A DNA stretch of 64,000 bases from the NCBI RefSeq assembly GCF_007923265.1, contig NZ_VOJA01000003.1, forward strand, positions 248,001-312,000. Reading direction: 5' to 3'. Below, one piece after another: positions 9,910 through 19,408 of the stretch; position 1 is the stretch's first letter, and each line of letters starts with the position of its first letter. Made by a program: the position numbers and the translations under genes. Source of the stretch: Francisella salimarina (GTDB lineage: Bacteria; Pseudomonadota; Gammaproteobacteria; Francisellales; Francisellaceae). Under the pieces are notes generated by a model. That model made no database searches. It saw only the letters and a program-made list of their open reading frames with translations, and was not told the DNA's origin.

Positions 9910-10506
9910 ATGAGTTTCTATATACCTTTGTTCTTATTTTGCATATCATCGACTATTACACCTGGACCAAATAATCTTATGCTTTTGATATCATCAATCA
10001 GATTTGGCGTGAGAAAGACTCTATCTCATTATCTAGGAGTCTGTCTTGGCTTTCCTTTTATGGTTTTAATTATAGGGCTCGGATTAGAGTCAATTTTTGT
10101 AAGCCATCCAAGATTACATACAGTGATAAAAGTTGTAGGCGGTATTTATATGTTATGGCTGGCTTTTAAGATAATTCTATCATCTAATTTTGATGATGAA
10201 AAAAGTAGTAAACCACTAAGCTTTGTTCAAGCAGCTCTATTTCAATGGATAAATCCTAAAGCTTGGATTATGGCAATTGGAGTTGTATCTACTTATACGG
10301 TAGTTAGTGTTAATATGAGCTTGTTAGTTCAGGTAGTTATTATTACTATTATTTATATGGTAGTTTCATTCTTATGTACAGGGTTTTGGCTATTTGGTGG
10401 TAATTCAGTAAAAAGAATTCTAAATAATGAAAATCATTTACGAATTTTTAACCTGATTCTAGGAATATTGCTTATACTTTCAATAGTACTTATGATTTTT
10501 GAGTAA
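9910..10506 (+). CDS. LysE/RhtB-family amino-acid exporter
   Basis: A 198-residue inner-membrane protein with about six predicted membrane segments. The family mark is the N-terminal segment SSTITPGPNNLMLL near residues 13-26, with the conserved proline-glycine-proline-asparagine turn, followed by a first-loop segment RFGVRKTLSHYLGVCLGF. FQWINPKAWIMAIGVVSTY near residue 115 is another family signature. LysE/RhtB proteins export amino acids or homoserine lactones, and the substrate here cannot be told. It ends 4 bases before the convergent potI. Confidence 0.85.
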   Translation: MSFYIPLFLFCISSTITPGPNNLMLLISSIRFGVRKTLSHYLGVCLGFPFMVLIIGLGLESIFVSHPRLHTVIKVVGGIYMLWLAFKIILSSNFDDEKSSKPLSFVQAALFQWINPKAWIMAIGVVSTYTVVSVNMSLLVQVVIITIIYMVVSFLCTGFWLFGGNSVKRILNNENHLRIFNLILGILLILSIVLMIFE

Positions 10507-10510
10507 GCTT

Positions 10511-11314
10511 TTAGCCTTGTCTTTTTTGGAATTTAGCAGAAATAAACATACCAAGTAATACGCCTATTATGATAATTGCTATCATAATTGTCGCTAGAGC
10601 ATTTATTTCAGGGGTAGGTCCATTCTTGACAGTTGAGTAAATGTACATTGGTAGGGTAGGGTTGTCACTACCAGCCACAAACTCTGTGACAACTAAATCA
10701 TCAATAGATAATGTAAATGTAAGTAATGCTGATGTAATTAGTGCAGGTATAAGTTGGGGTAAAGTTATTTTAAAGAAGGTCTCTATAGGGCCTGCACCTA
10801 GATCTAGAGCAGCTTCTTCTAATGATATATCTACACTAGCTATACGTGATTGCATTACTATTGCAACATAAGCTGTACACATTGTTACATGTGCTATAAC
10901 CACAGTAGTAGTTCCTCTCTCATGAGGCCAGCCAATAAGATGCTGTAATGTTGAGAACATTAATAATAAAGCCACCCCAAGAATGATATCAGGTAAAACA
11001 AGTGGAGTTGCTACAAGACCATATAAAAAACTTCTCGATCTAAAAAATTTAAATCTAGTCATAGCGTAGGCTACTATAGTTCCAAGTATTGTTGCAATAA
11101 TTGATGTTATTGTTGCTATCTTTAGGCTAGTAAAAGTCGCATTTATAATATCTTCATCATTTATGACTTCATGATACCAGTCAAAAGTAAAGCCACCCCA
11201 TAAGTTTATAATCTGAGAGTCACTAAATGAGAAAACTACTAGGATTACTAGAGGTATGTATAAAAATACCAAGCCAAATACAAGCATTATGCTACTAAAT
11301 GAAAATTTTTTCAT
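10511..11314 (-). CDS. potI: Polyamine-type ABC transporter permease, PotI/PotC class
   Basis: Inner-membrane permease subunit for putrescine or spermidine uptake. The 267 residues contain about six membrane segments and the ATPase-docking EAA loop EEAALDLGAGPIETFFKITLP near residue 165. The phrase SIDDLVVTEFVAG near residue 205 is characteristic of PotC/PotI permeases. It is third in a potG-potH-potI operon, 12 bases after potH. The specific substrate is inferred from family resemblance only. Confidence 0.88.
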   Translation of the reverse strand: MKKFSFSSIMLVFGLVFLYIPLVILVVFSFSDSQIINLWGGFTFDWYHEVINDEDIINATFTSLKIATITSIIATILGTIVAYAMTRFKFFRSRSFLYGLVATPLVLPDIILGVALLLMFSTLQHLIGWPHERGTTTVVIAHVTMCTAYVAIVMQSRIASVDISLEEAALDLGAGPIETFFKITLPQLIPALITSALLTFTLSIDDLVVTEFVAGSDNPTLPMYIYSTVKNGPTPEINALATIMIAIIIIGVLLGMFISAKFQKRQG

Positions 11315-11326
11315 TGCTTATACCTC

Positions 11327-12208
11327 CTAAATAAAAGTTCTCTTAGCTTGTATACGTTGCATCCATAGAATAGGCAATACTAGAACGACTATTAGTACTA
11401 CAGATATTGCAGCAGACATACCCCAGTTATTAGATGTGAAGAACTCTTCCCAAATAACATTTCCTATCATTAATGAATTCATCCCACCCATAATCTGTGG
11501 TACTACCACTTCACCAATAGCCGGAATAAATATTAACAAGCTACCAGCAATCAAGCCAGGCATGGATAATGGCAGAGTTATTTTAAAGAATGAATTAACT
11601 GGCTTGGATCCCAAGTCTTCTGCAGCATCGTATATGCTCGGGTCAATTTTTATTAAAGTACTATAAAGTGGTAGTATTAAAAAAGGTAAATAACAATAAA
11701 CCATCCCTAAATACATTGAGAAGTCATTGTATAATAAGGCCATGCTTGGCAAACCTAAATCCATTAAGAACTGGTTGAGAGTATGATTTCCTAATAGTGT
11801 TACCCAAGCATAAGTTCTAAGTAAGAATGATGTCCAGTAAGGAATAATAATTAATACCAAAAAGAAAATTTGTGTATTTTTTTTAGCTCTAGATAATGCT
11901 AAAGCCATTGGGTAACCAATAAAAATACACAAAGCAGTAGTTATAAATGCGACTTTAAAAGATTTTAAAAGAGATATGAATATTAGATTATAGTGAATCA
12001 ACTCAATATAGTTACTTAGATATAAGGTAAAGTTTAGAGTTGAATCTTTGAATGTCATCAATGCAGTAACAGGGGGGGTACCGTCCGCTGGCAATGTAAA
12101 GCTAATACCTACAACAAATAAAAAAGGTATAAGTAAAAATACCATAAACCACACAAAAGGAACTAGGTATACTAATGTGTGTCTAAAGCTTTTCTCTAAG
12201 TTTTGCAT
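11327..12208 (-). CDS. potH: Polyamine-type ABC transporter permease, PotH/PotB class
   Basis: Second permease subunit of the polyamine-type importer. I start it at the ATG whose first base is 12208, because it overlaps the potG stop as TAATG, giving 293 residues. A longer frame of 305 residues from 12244 is open but would overlap potG further. About six membrane segments are visible, with the EAA loop YDAAEDLGSKPVNSFFKITLP near residue 195 and the conserved PAIGEVVVPQIMGG stretch. Coupled translation with potG is likely. Confidence 0.88.
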   Translation of the reverse strand: MQNLEKSFRHTLVYLVPFVWFMVFLLIPFLFVVGISFTLPADGTPPVTALMTFKDSTLNFTLYLSNYIELIHYNLIFISLLKSFKVAFITTALCIFIGYPMALALSRAKKNTQIFFLVLIIIPYWTSFLLRTYAWVTLLGNHTLNQFLMDLGLPSMALLYNDFSMYLGMVYCYLPFLILPLYSTLIKIDPSIYDAAEDLGSKPVNSFFKITLPLSMPGLIAGSLLIFIPAIGEVVVPQIMGGMNSLMIGNVIWEEFFTSNNWGMSAAISVVLIVVLVLPILWMQRIQAKRTFI

Positions 12209-13329
12209 TATGAGTATAACACCATGATATTTTGTGATTCCCAAGTAAGATATACTTCATCATCCCAAGATGGATGGTCTGCATTTCTTTCAATATTAAA
12301 ATCTGTAGATTTCATTATATTACCATTAGTGGTTCTAACATGGTAAGTAGATAATCCCCCCATATAAGCAATATCTTCAACAATACCCTTGATACAGTTT
12401 ATAGGTTTGTTGGGGTCATAGTCTTCTGGCTTTTCTTTGCTAATAACTATTTTTTCAGGGCGAAGACCGACCCAAATTTCTTGATCTTCAATTGCCTCGA
12501 TGTTTCTTCTTAATACAAAATCTGTACCCGCCTGCTCAGAAGTTATAACACTTCTAGTTCTTCCGACTTCTTCTACACGACCCTCAAAAATTGTACTTTT
12601 ACCGATAAAGCTTGCAACAAATCGACTTTTTGGAAATTCATAAATTTCAGAAGGAGTACTTACTTGTTCTAACCAACCATCGGTCATAATACCTATTCTA
12701 GTAGACATGGTCATAGCTTCTTCTTGATCATGAGTTACCATTATAAAGGTACTACCTGTTTGTTCTTGAATATCCACAAGCTCAAACTGCATTTGATCGC
12801 GCAAGTTTTTATCTAGAGCTGATAATGGTTCATCTAGGAGAATTAATTTAGGTCTTTTTGCTAAACATCTTGCTAGAGCTACACGCTGACGCTGCCCACC
12901 AGATAATTGATGTGGTTTTCTTTTAGCAAGATGATCCATTTTTATGATTTTTAGAGCAGCATCAGTAGCTTTTTCTATTTCTTCTTTTTTTAGAGATTTC
13001 TCTTGTTTTAAACCGAACATAATATTTTGTTTAACATTCATATGCGGAAAGAGTGCATAAGATTGAAACATCATATTCACAGGTCTTTTATACGGCGGAG
13101 TATTTGACATATCTACACCGTCGATAATTATTTTTCCATCAGAAGGTCTTTCAAAACCTGCTAGCATTCTAAGAAGAGTACTTTTACCACTTCCTGAACC
13201 ACCTAATAAAGAAAAAAACTCTTTTGGGTAAACGTCAAGATTAACAGAATCAACAGCTAAATGACCATCATCAAACTGTTTCGAAAGGTTCTTTATAGAA
13301 ACCAAAGGTTTTTTTGAAGACTTTTGCAT
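12208..13329 (-). CDS. potG: Polyamine-type ABC transporter ATP-binding protein
   Basis: ATPase that powers the PotHI permease. The ATG at 13329 gives 373 residues; the frame is open 18 bases further to a TTG. The ATPase domain has Walker A GGSGSGKST near residue 42, the Q-loop MMFQSYALFPHMNV, the signature LSGGQRQRVALARCLAKRPK near residue 138, Walker B LILLDEPLSALD and the switch His in VTHDQEEAMTM. The C-terminal third (about 280-365) is the TOBE regulatory domain. No periplasmic binding protein gene lies beside it, although potF/potD normally belongs to such operons. Confidence 0.92.
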   Translation of the reverse strand: MQKSSKKPLVSIKNLSKQFDDGHLAVDSVNLDVYPKEFFSLLGGSGSGKSTLLRMLAGFERPSDGKIIIDGVDMSNTPPYKRPVNMMFQSYALFPHMNVKQNIMFGLKQEKSLKKEEIEKATDAALKIIKMDHLAKRKPHQLSGGQRQRVALARCLAKRPKLILLDEPLSALDKNLRDQMQFELVDIQEQTGSTFIMVTHDQEEAMTMSTRIGIMTDGWLEQVSTPSEIYEFPKSRFVASFIGKSTIFEGRVEEVGRTRSVITSEQAGTDFVLRRNIEAIEDQEIWVGLRPEKIVISKEKPEDYDPNKPINCIKGIVEDIAYMGGLSTYHVRTTNGNIMKSTDFNIERNADHPSWDDEVYLTWESQNIMVLYS

Positions 13330-13508
13330 CTTTAGCTCTATATACAAATTAGTTAAGATGCTTAATAATAAGCAATTTTTATATAGAAAAAAAGCAAATA
13401 TTAAGATTAATGAGTATTATTTAAATTATTGAATCTTTAGCATTTTATTAAACTAGCTAGTGATAATAAGTATAATCTAAGAAGTAGCATTATGATTGGT
13501 AGTGAAGT

Positions 13509-14909
13509 ATGAGTAAGTTGTCTTCGATTTTCAACAGCGTTGAAAAAGAGTTTTCTGAGCATATATTGAGGCCAGAATTATCAAATCTTCCTGACTGGTT
13601 TAGTGGTCAAATTATCAGAGTAGGTCCTGCTAAATTTGAATATGGAAATATTAAGCTAAATCATTGGTTCGATGGTTTGGCTATGTTGTATAGCTTTAGA
13701 TGTAATGATAGGGAAATTTATTTTTCAAATAGATATTTAAGATCTGAGCAATATCTAGCTGCTACTAAAGGACGTATAAAGTTCGATGAGTTTGGTACAA
13801 TTGTGCCTTATAAATTTGCCAGAATAATATCATTAATCAAAACTATATTAGGAGTTAAGGTAGAAAAACCAAGTTGTAATGTAAATATCCTAAAAGTGAA
13901 AGATAGTTTATTGGCAACTAGTGAAGTAACTACTATGATTGAGTTTGATAAAGATGATCTGCAAACATTAAACGAATTTAGATTTGGTGATAAAATCAAA
14001 GGGCAGTTTAGCTGTGCGCATCCTCAATTCGATCCTATAACAAAAGAGCAGTTTAACTTTGTCGTCGATATATCAAAAAAATGTAAATATACTATTTATA
14101 AAATTGCGAAAAACTCTTCATAAAGAACAAAAATATATGAGTTCTATGATAATCAATTTATATATAACCATACGCTATTTCTTACAGAGAACTATGTTGT
14201 TTTATATTTAGGTCCATTAAGAGCAAATCCACTTGATTTTTTGACTAAACCTGTTTCAGAAGTTATATCTTATGATGATACTGCAAAATGCAAGTTATTG
14301 GTTATTGATAGACGAACATATGATGTTCGGATTGTAGATGCTGAGAGTATTGTCTTCCTTCATAGTGTTAATGCTTTTGAACAAAATAATAAAATATATC
14401 TAGACTTTATTGAGTATACCGATAATCTTGAACCATATAAGAAGTTCTATTTTAAAAATATTGAGAATGATGATTGTAGACTAAAAACACAGCTAACACG
14501 AATGGTTGTTGATATTGGTCGTAACACTATAGAGAAAAGTGTTATTGCAGCTCTCAATGTTGAATTCCCAAGGATTAATGAGAAATTTTTGGTAGAAAAT
14601 TATTGCTATGTTTATCTAGCTAAACGCACAACTCAAGCAGAATTTTTTAATAGCATAATAAAAATAGACTTATCAAATAATGATGTGGTTGAATATTGTT
14701 TTGGAAATGATTTTGTCTCAGAACCTATATTTATAGCTAATCCACAAGCTCAAACTGAAGATGATGGTCTTATATTTGTAAATGTTATCGATACAGATAA
14801 GAAACTTAGTTATATTGTCTATTTAAATGCAACTGATTTAAGTTTAGTATATAAAGCATATTTACCAATCCTAATTCCTCCAGCTCTGCATGGGGTATAC
14901 TTAAAGTAG
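13509..14909 (+). pseudogene. Carotenoid/retinal oxygenase family gene interrupted by one in-frame stop
   Basis: Bases 13509-14123 encode 204 residues ending in TAA at 14121-14123. The same frame then continues without another stop to 14909, for about 466 codons in total. Both parts together look like a carotenoid-cleavage dioxygenase. They keep WFDG near residue 56 and all four candidate iron-ligand histidines: CAHPQFDP near 175, YNHTLFLTENY about 15 codons after the stop, FLHSVNAFE near 280, and PPALHGVYL at the very end. The second half has no usable ATG before the second histidine, so it is not an independent enzyme. A single substitution could have made the stop (for example CAA to TAA). 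A consensus -10 TATAAT lies at 13471-13476. Confidence 0.8.
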
Positions 14910-14915
14910 TATTTT

Positions 14916-15566
14916 ATGAAAAATGTAATTTTTGATTTTGATTCAACATTGATTAAAAAAGAATCATTAGAGTTAATCTTAGAGCCATTATTAGAGCAAT
15001 CTCCTTCAAAGCTAAAAGAAATTGAGCGTATTACCGATTTAGGTATGCAAGGAGACATTTGTTTTAGAGAGTCTCTTGAAAGAAGATTAGCTATTGCAAG
15101 TCCAACAAAGCAAAGTATCAAAGATTTTGCAGATAAGTATTGTCCTGATTTATTGACAAGTGGTATCAAGAAAATAATCGAAACACTTAGAAATAAAGGT
15201 TATCAAATATGGATTTTTAGTGGAGGATTAACTGAGAGTATCGAGCCATTTGCAGATTATTTGCATATTCCACGAGATAATATATTTGCAGTAGATATTA
15301 TTTGGAATGACGATGGAAGCTTTAAGACTCTTGATAACTCTAATGGAGCATGTGATTCAAAGTTAAGCGCTTTTGATAAAGTCAAAGATTTGATAAATGG
15401 TGAAATTATAGCTGTTGGTGATGGTTATACAGATTATCAGCTATATGAAAGCGGTTATGTTAATAAGTTCATAGCATATTTTGAACATGTTGAAAGAGAA
15501 AAAGTGTCACAATTATCTAAATATATAGCTAGAAATGTAGATGACTTAGAGCTATTGCTTTTCTAA
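14916..15566 (+). CDS. HAD-superfamily phosphatase, phosphoserine-phosphatase-like
   Basis: A 216-residue cytoplasmic HAD hydrolase. Motif I is FDFDSTLIKKES near residue 5 (both catalytic Asp present). Motif II is the Ser in WIFSGGL near residue 105. Motif III/IV is the Lys region followed by AVGDGYTDYQLYESG near residue 170. The layout resembles SerB without its ACT domain, so the likely reaction is hydrolysis of O-phosphoserine, but other small phosphomonoesters cannot be excluded. It begins 6 bases after the interrupted carotenoid-oxygenase gene and would share its transcript. Its last 15 bases overlap the convergent DUF475 gene. Confidence 0.8.
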   Translation: MKNVIFDFDSTLIKKESLELILEPLLEQSPSKLKEIERITDLGMQGDICFRESLERRLAIASPTKQSIKDFADKYCPDLLTSGIKKIIETLRNKGYQIWIFSGGLTESIEPFADYLHIPRDNIFAVDIIWNDDGSFKTLDNSNGACDSKLSAFDKVKDLINGEIIAVGDGYTDYQLYESGYVNKFIAYFEHVEREKVSQLSKYIARNVDDLELLLF

Positions 15567-16577
15567 CTTTTTGGCAGATATTACAGAGTGAATAAATGCT
15601 ATAAACAATACTAGTATTCCTATAGAACCACTAAACCATTCTGGAATATGAACGAATATCTTTAGTAATAGTACAACTGCTAAAAAACCAATAGCGTAGT
15701 GAGCACCATGCTCTAAATATATATATTTTGCCAGAGTTTTCTTTTGTACAAATAATATGGTCAGCGATCTTACAAACATTGCACCAATACCAAGACCAAT
15801 CATAATTATGATAATATTTGCTGTAATAGCGAATGCACCAATTACACCATCAAAACTAAATGATGCATCTATTATTTCAAGGTAAATAAATCCCATTATG
15901 CCATTGCGAGCAACTGTCGAACTATCTATATGCGATGTATCAAATATGGAGTTAAGCATACCAATGCTTTCATGTACAACTATACCCAAAAAGTAAGCAA
16001 TTGCTAAACTGCCTTGATAATCAGGTTCTGCATCATAGATGATTATTAAGCCAATAAAGATTGCAAATAGAATATATCCACCATTATAATCACGTATTTT
16101 TCTTGTAATCCTATTGTTCTCAACTATAGGTATCCAATGATGACCTTCATTTTCACTGAGAAAAAAGTTCAGAAAAACCATAAGTAAGAAACTACCACCA
16201 AAACTACAGATATAAGGCATGGAATGCTCTAATATATTTTGATACTGTTGAGGATTGTTTAGGGCAAGTGTAATTACGTTAGTAAAATTAATACCACTTG
16301 TGACACTTACCAATAAAATTGGGAATAATAAACGCATACCAAAAACTGCAATCGGTAAACCTAAGTAAATAAAGATTTTTTGCCATTTTTGTGACATTTG
16401 CCCAAGAATTTTCGCATTGATGATGGCATTGTCAAAACTTAGTGAAATTTCAAGTATGGCTAAAATTATTACAGAGTATATTGTTTTTAGTGGAGCATTT
16501 GGATAAATAAATATAGCAATACCGATACCAATAAGAGTTACAAAGAAAGAACCATAGAAGTATTTTAAAATTTTCAA
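15552..16577 (-). CDS. DUF475 / TerC-like integral membrane protein
   Basis: A polytopic inner-membrane protein with about eight to nine membrane segments. It carries two acidic membrane motifs, ISLSFDNAIINAKIL in the first third and DASFSFDGVIGAFA in the second half. These are the repeated SFDN/SFDG marks of the DUF475 family, related to TerC proteins, which have been linked to metal-ion homeostasis. No ATG is available. I prefer the TTG at 16577 (MKILKYFYGSFF) because a longer TTG start at 16646 would leave only 9 bases to the divergent gene. Function is unknown. Confidence 0.75.
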   Translation of the reverse strand: MKILKYFYGSFFVTLIGIGIAIFIYPNAPLKTIYSVIILAILEISLSFDNAIINAKILGQMSQKWQKIFIYLGLPIAVFGMRLLFPILLVSVTSGINFTNVITLALNNPQQYQNILEHSMPYICSFGGSFLLMVFLNFFLSENEGHHWIPIVENNRITRKIRDYNGGYILFAIFIGLIIIYDAEPDYQGSLAIAYFLGIVVHESIGMLNSIFDTSHIDSSTVARNGIMGFIYLEIIDASFSFDGVIGAFAITANIIIIMIGLGIGAMFVRSLTILFVQKKTLAKYIYLEHGAHYAIGFLAVVLLLKIFVHIPEWFSGSIGILVLFIAFIHSVISAKKLEKQ

Positions 16578-16655
16578 AGCGATCAAAAAGTATGTTTTTA
16601 ACGAGTAGATTTTAACATATAATGATATTTTACAAGATATTTTCAAGGTAGTTAT

Positions 16656-17066
16656 ATGTCGTTAGCATTGTATACGATTATTTTTTTAGGATTATGTTTC
16701 TTTTTATGGCGTAATTTTATGAAAAATAAGGAATATGCTGTAGATGTTGCTCAACGCTCAACAGCAAAATATGACTTGGAGTTGCTAGATGAAACTGTTT
16801 GTTTACGTAAAATAGATGTTAAGCTTGAGAATAGGCGTTTAGTTTTTTATAGAGTATACTCATTTGATTATAATAGCTCATCATCTGATGAGAGGTTTCG
16901 AGGGTATATTGTTATAAGAAATGGAAGACTTGATGATATTGTGATATCTGAGTTTGAGAAAGCTGATATTGTCAAAGAAAATATTGTATCTAGGCAATTT
17001 GAAGACACTCAATCAGGATCAGCAGTAAATAATGTTATAAATTTTGATGAAGAAGGGAAGTTATGA
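16656..17066 (+). CDS. DUF3301-type membrane-anchored protein
   Basis: A 136-residue protein with one N-terminal membrane segment (about residues 3-18), then a positively charged FMKNKEYA turn, so the rest probably faces the cytoplasm. The segment AVDVAQRSTAKYDLELLDETVCLRKI and the later RVYSFDYNSSSSDERFRGYIVIRNGRL resemble the DUF3301 family, which has no established function. Its stop codon overlaps the start of the next gene as ATGA, so the two are translationally coupled. Confidence 0.7.
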   Translation: MSLALYTIIFLGLCFFLWRNFMKNKEYAVDVAQRSTAKYDLELLDETVCLRKIDVKLENRRLVFYRVYSFDYNSSSSDERFRGYIVIRNGRLDDIVISEFEKADIVKENIVSRQFEDTQSGSAVNNVINFDEEGKL

Positions 17067-17773
17067 TTATTCATTTACACCAGTTACCGAAATTAAAAGG
17101 AAGGAGTTATAGTTGTAGTCCTTTTTGTCTAAAGCTTGAGCTATATTTAAAAGCTACTGATTTGAGTTATCAAAATCATTTTAGTTTAGAGTTTAATAAA
17201 TCACCAACAGGTAAAATGCCATATATAGAGACTATGGGTAAGAAATTTGCTGATAGCAATCTCATTATCGAAATGTTAGATAAGCAAAATCATAATAACT
17301 TGGATGAGCATCTAAACCCTGAACAAAAAGCCATATCTACAGCATTTATAAGATTATGTGAGGATAGCTTGTACTGGGTCGGAGTGTATAGTCGTTGGGC
17401 TGATAAAGATAATTATACATGGAAAAAAGAGTTCCTAGAGTCCACTAAGCTACCAAAGGCTATGGCGAGTATAGTTTACCCTGTTGCTAAGAGAAATGTT
17501 CTGCGTCAACTAAAGGCTGCTGGTGTAACAAATTTAACTAATAATGAAATTTATTTAAAAGCTGAGCGTGATTTACAAGCTATAGCAGACTATTTAGGTG
17601 AAAAAGAGTATTTCTTCAATTCTAAGCTATCATTACTAGATTTAGTGGTGTTTAGTTTTATTGTCAATATCGCAGATGGAAGTTGTGGGCGTAGGTTACA
17701 AAGTTTTTTGGCTAGCCTAAAGCTTGATAATTTCATAAAAAATATGCAAGAATCATTTGAGATCAGTTGTTGA
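17063..17773 (+). CDS. Glutathione S-transferase-like protein (Fax/metaxin type)
   Basis: A 236-residue soluble protein. The N-terminal 75 residues are thioredoxin-like, with the motif YSCSPFCLKLELYLKATDL in the active-site position and KMPYIETMGKKFADSNLII, which carries the cis-proline and the glutathione-binding acidic-Ser pair. The C-terminal half is helical, ending in KLSLLDLVVFSFIVNI, typical of the failed-axon-connections/metaxin branch of GSTs. The reaction is unknown. It is co-transcribed with the DUF3301 gene through the ATGA overlap. Confidence 0.75.
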   Translation: MIIHLHQLPKLKGRSYSCSPFCLKLELYLKATDLSYQNHFSLEFNKSPTGKMPYIETMGKKFADSNLIIEMLDKQNHNNLDEHLNPEQKAISTAFIRLCEDSLYWVGVYSRWADKDNYTWKKEFLESTKLPKAMASIVYPVAKRNVLRQLKAAGVTNLTNNEIYLKAERDLQAIADYLGEKEYFFNSKLSLLDLVVFSFIVNIADGSCGRRLQSFLASLKLDNFIKNMQESFEISC

Positions 17774-17902
17774 TCTAGGTAACTATCTTGATCTATAAAG
17801 TAATATCTTTATGGGTGATCTTAATTATAAAACTGTAAGAGCTATTTGAAAGAGTTTCAGTAGCTTGTAGATAATTTGACTTGAACACAAGGAGGGTGTG
17901 TA

Positions 17903-19396
17903 GTGCAATATATAGAGGAAAAACAACGAACGAAATACTTCATTTCATTATTTTTATTACAATTATTTGAAAGGTTTAGTTTTTTTGGTTTTTTTTATAT
18001 TTTAATATTTTTCTGTATAAATAAGTTAAATCTTACAGAATCTTACGCATCAACCTTTGCTGGTTCATTTACTGCTCTTTGTTATGTTCTGAGCTCTTTG
18101 GGAGGTTTTATATCTGATAAGGCCCTAGGTGTGAGAAGGACTTTAATTGCAGGTGGTATTTGTCTATTATCAGGATATTCATTGTTAGCGACTAGTGATA
18201 TGCTAATGAATTTTTCGATCTATATAGGGTTGGCGATGATTATTGTTGGAGCATGTTTATTTGTGCCAATGACATTGAACAGTGTATCTAGATTATATGC
18301 GGGAGATCCAGCAAAGTTAGACTCTATATACGCTTACTTTAATATGGCTAATAATATTGGAGCATTATCAGGTGCTATTCTAATACCTTATTTAAGTAGT
18401 GCAGATTCATATGGTTTAGAAAATAGGCATTATGGAATTGCTTTAGGGGTGTGCGCTTGTGGAGTATTACTAGCTCTTGGCAATATATTCATGAATAAGA
18501 AATTATTTTCAACAATAGCTGCACCAGTTGGTAAAAAAACACTTAGTTTTCAGCAGTTGGTTTTAGCTATAGTAGGAATAGTCTTTTTTATATCAGTAGT
18601 TACTGGCTTATTGTATTTTAGTGATTTAATTATTATTGTACTTATTCTAGCGGTAGTAGTTATTGTTGGTTATTTCATAAATGTTACTTTCCAGCAAGAT
18701 AAAGAGTATCGCTTAAAAATGCTACTTTTATTAGTATTTATATTTTATGCAACAATATTTTTTATGACTTATGCTCAAAAGACAACATCATTCTTCCTAT
18801 TTAATGTTCATCATGTGGATTTGAATGTTTTAGGTATTAAGCTAAATTCGCAAACTGTACCAGGACTATTAAATACTTCAGGGATTTTAATTTTTTCTCC
18901 ACTTCTTGCTATGTATTTCAATAAAATGGGTGATAGATTAAGATCAACAAGTAAATTTGCTTTGTGCTTGTTATGTGCTGGGATATGTTATGGTTTCTTA
19001 TATTTGGTGTGTGTTTTTAATGATTCTTCTACAAAAGTTTCCTTTTGGTGGGAAGTCATAGCTGTAGGTGTGTTTTTTTCCTGGGCTGAGATTATGGCAA
19101 CGGCTGTTGGCTTATCTTTGATAACGCAACTTGTCCCGACTAAGGTCAGAGGCTTTTGTATGGGGATGTGGTTTTTAACTTGGGCAGTTGGTATTAAGCT
19201 AGGAGCATACGTGGCTTCACTTTATGCTAGTAAAGACTTGGAGCACTCAAAGAGCTCTTTGCTAATTGGGCAAACTAAGATTAATAGTTATTTGGGTTAT
19301 GAGAATTTATTTATGTGGATTACTATTGTTACCGTAGTTGCTGCTTTTTCACTTTTAGTCCTAAAAAATAAGATTAATAATGTTATTTATAAATAG
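17903..19396 (+). CDS. POT-family proton-dependent di/tripeptide transporter
   Basis: A 497-residue inner-membrane protein with about 12-14 membrane segments. The N-terminal LQLFERFSFFGFFYIL near residues 16-31 is the family ExxER-type region, the usual site of proton coupling. GGFISDKALGVRRTLIAGG near residue 71 and YFNMANNIGALSGAILIPYL near residue 148 match the POT signatures. It starts at GTG 17903, supported by the strong AAGGAGGG site 7 bases upstream. The conserved WF segment near residue 418 (GMWFLTWAVG) is also present. Peptide import fits the amino-acid-based nutrition suggested by the neighbouring genes. Confidence 0.9.
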   Translation: MQYIEEKQRTKYFISLFLLQLFERFSFFGFFYILIFFCINKLNLTESYASTFAGSFTALCYVLSSLGGFISDKALGVRRTLIAGGICLLSGYSLLATSDMLMNFSIYIGLAMIIVGACLFVPMTLNSVSRLYAGDPAKLDSIYAYFNMANNIGALSGAILIPYLSSADSYGLENRHYGIALGVCACGVLLALGNIFMNKKLFSTIAAPVGKKTLSFQQLVLAIVGIVFFISVVTGLLYFSDLIIIVLILAVVVIVGYFINVTFQQDKEYRLKMLLLLVFIFYATIFFMTYAQKTTSFFLFNVHHVDLNVLGIKLNSQTVPGLLNTSGILIFSPLLAMYFNKMGDRLRSTSKFALCLLCAGICYGFLYLVCVFNDSSTKVSFWWEVIAVGVFFSWAEIMATAVGLSLITQLVPTKVRGFCMGMWFLTWAVGIKLGAYVASLYASKDLEHSKSSLLIGQTKINSYLGYENLFMWITIVTVVAAFSLLVLKNKINNVIYK

Positions 19397-19408
19397 TGTG
19401 GGAAATTT

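Noticed and set aside
14241-14909. Second half of the carotenoid oxygenase as an independent gene from TTG 14241
   Set aside because: The second iron-ligand histidine and the LTENY motif lie upstream of that TTG in the same frame, and no ribosome binding site precedes it; it is the continuation of the interrupted gene.
14819-15169. 116-codon frame antisense to the carotenoid oxygenase end and the SerB-like gene
   Set aside because: It spans two real genes on the other strand and has no family resemblance or start signal.
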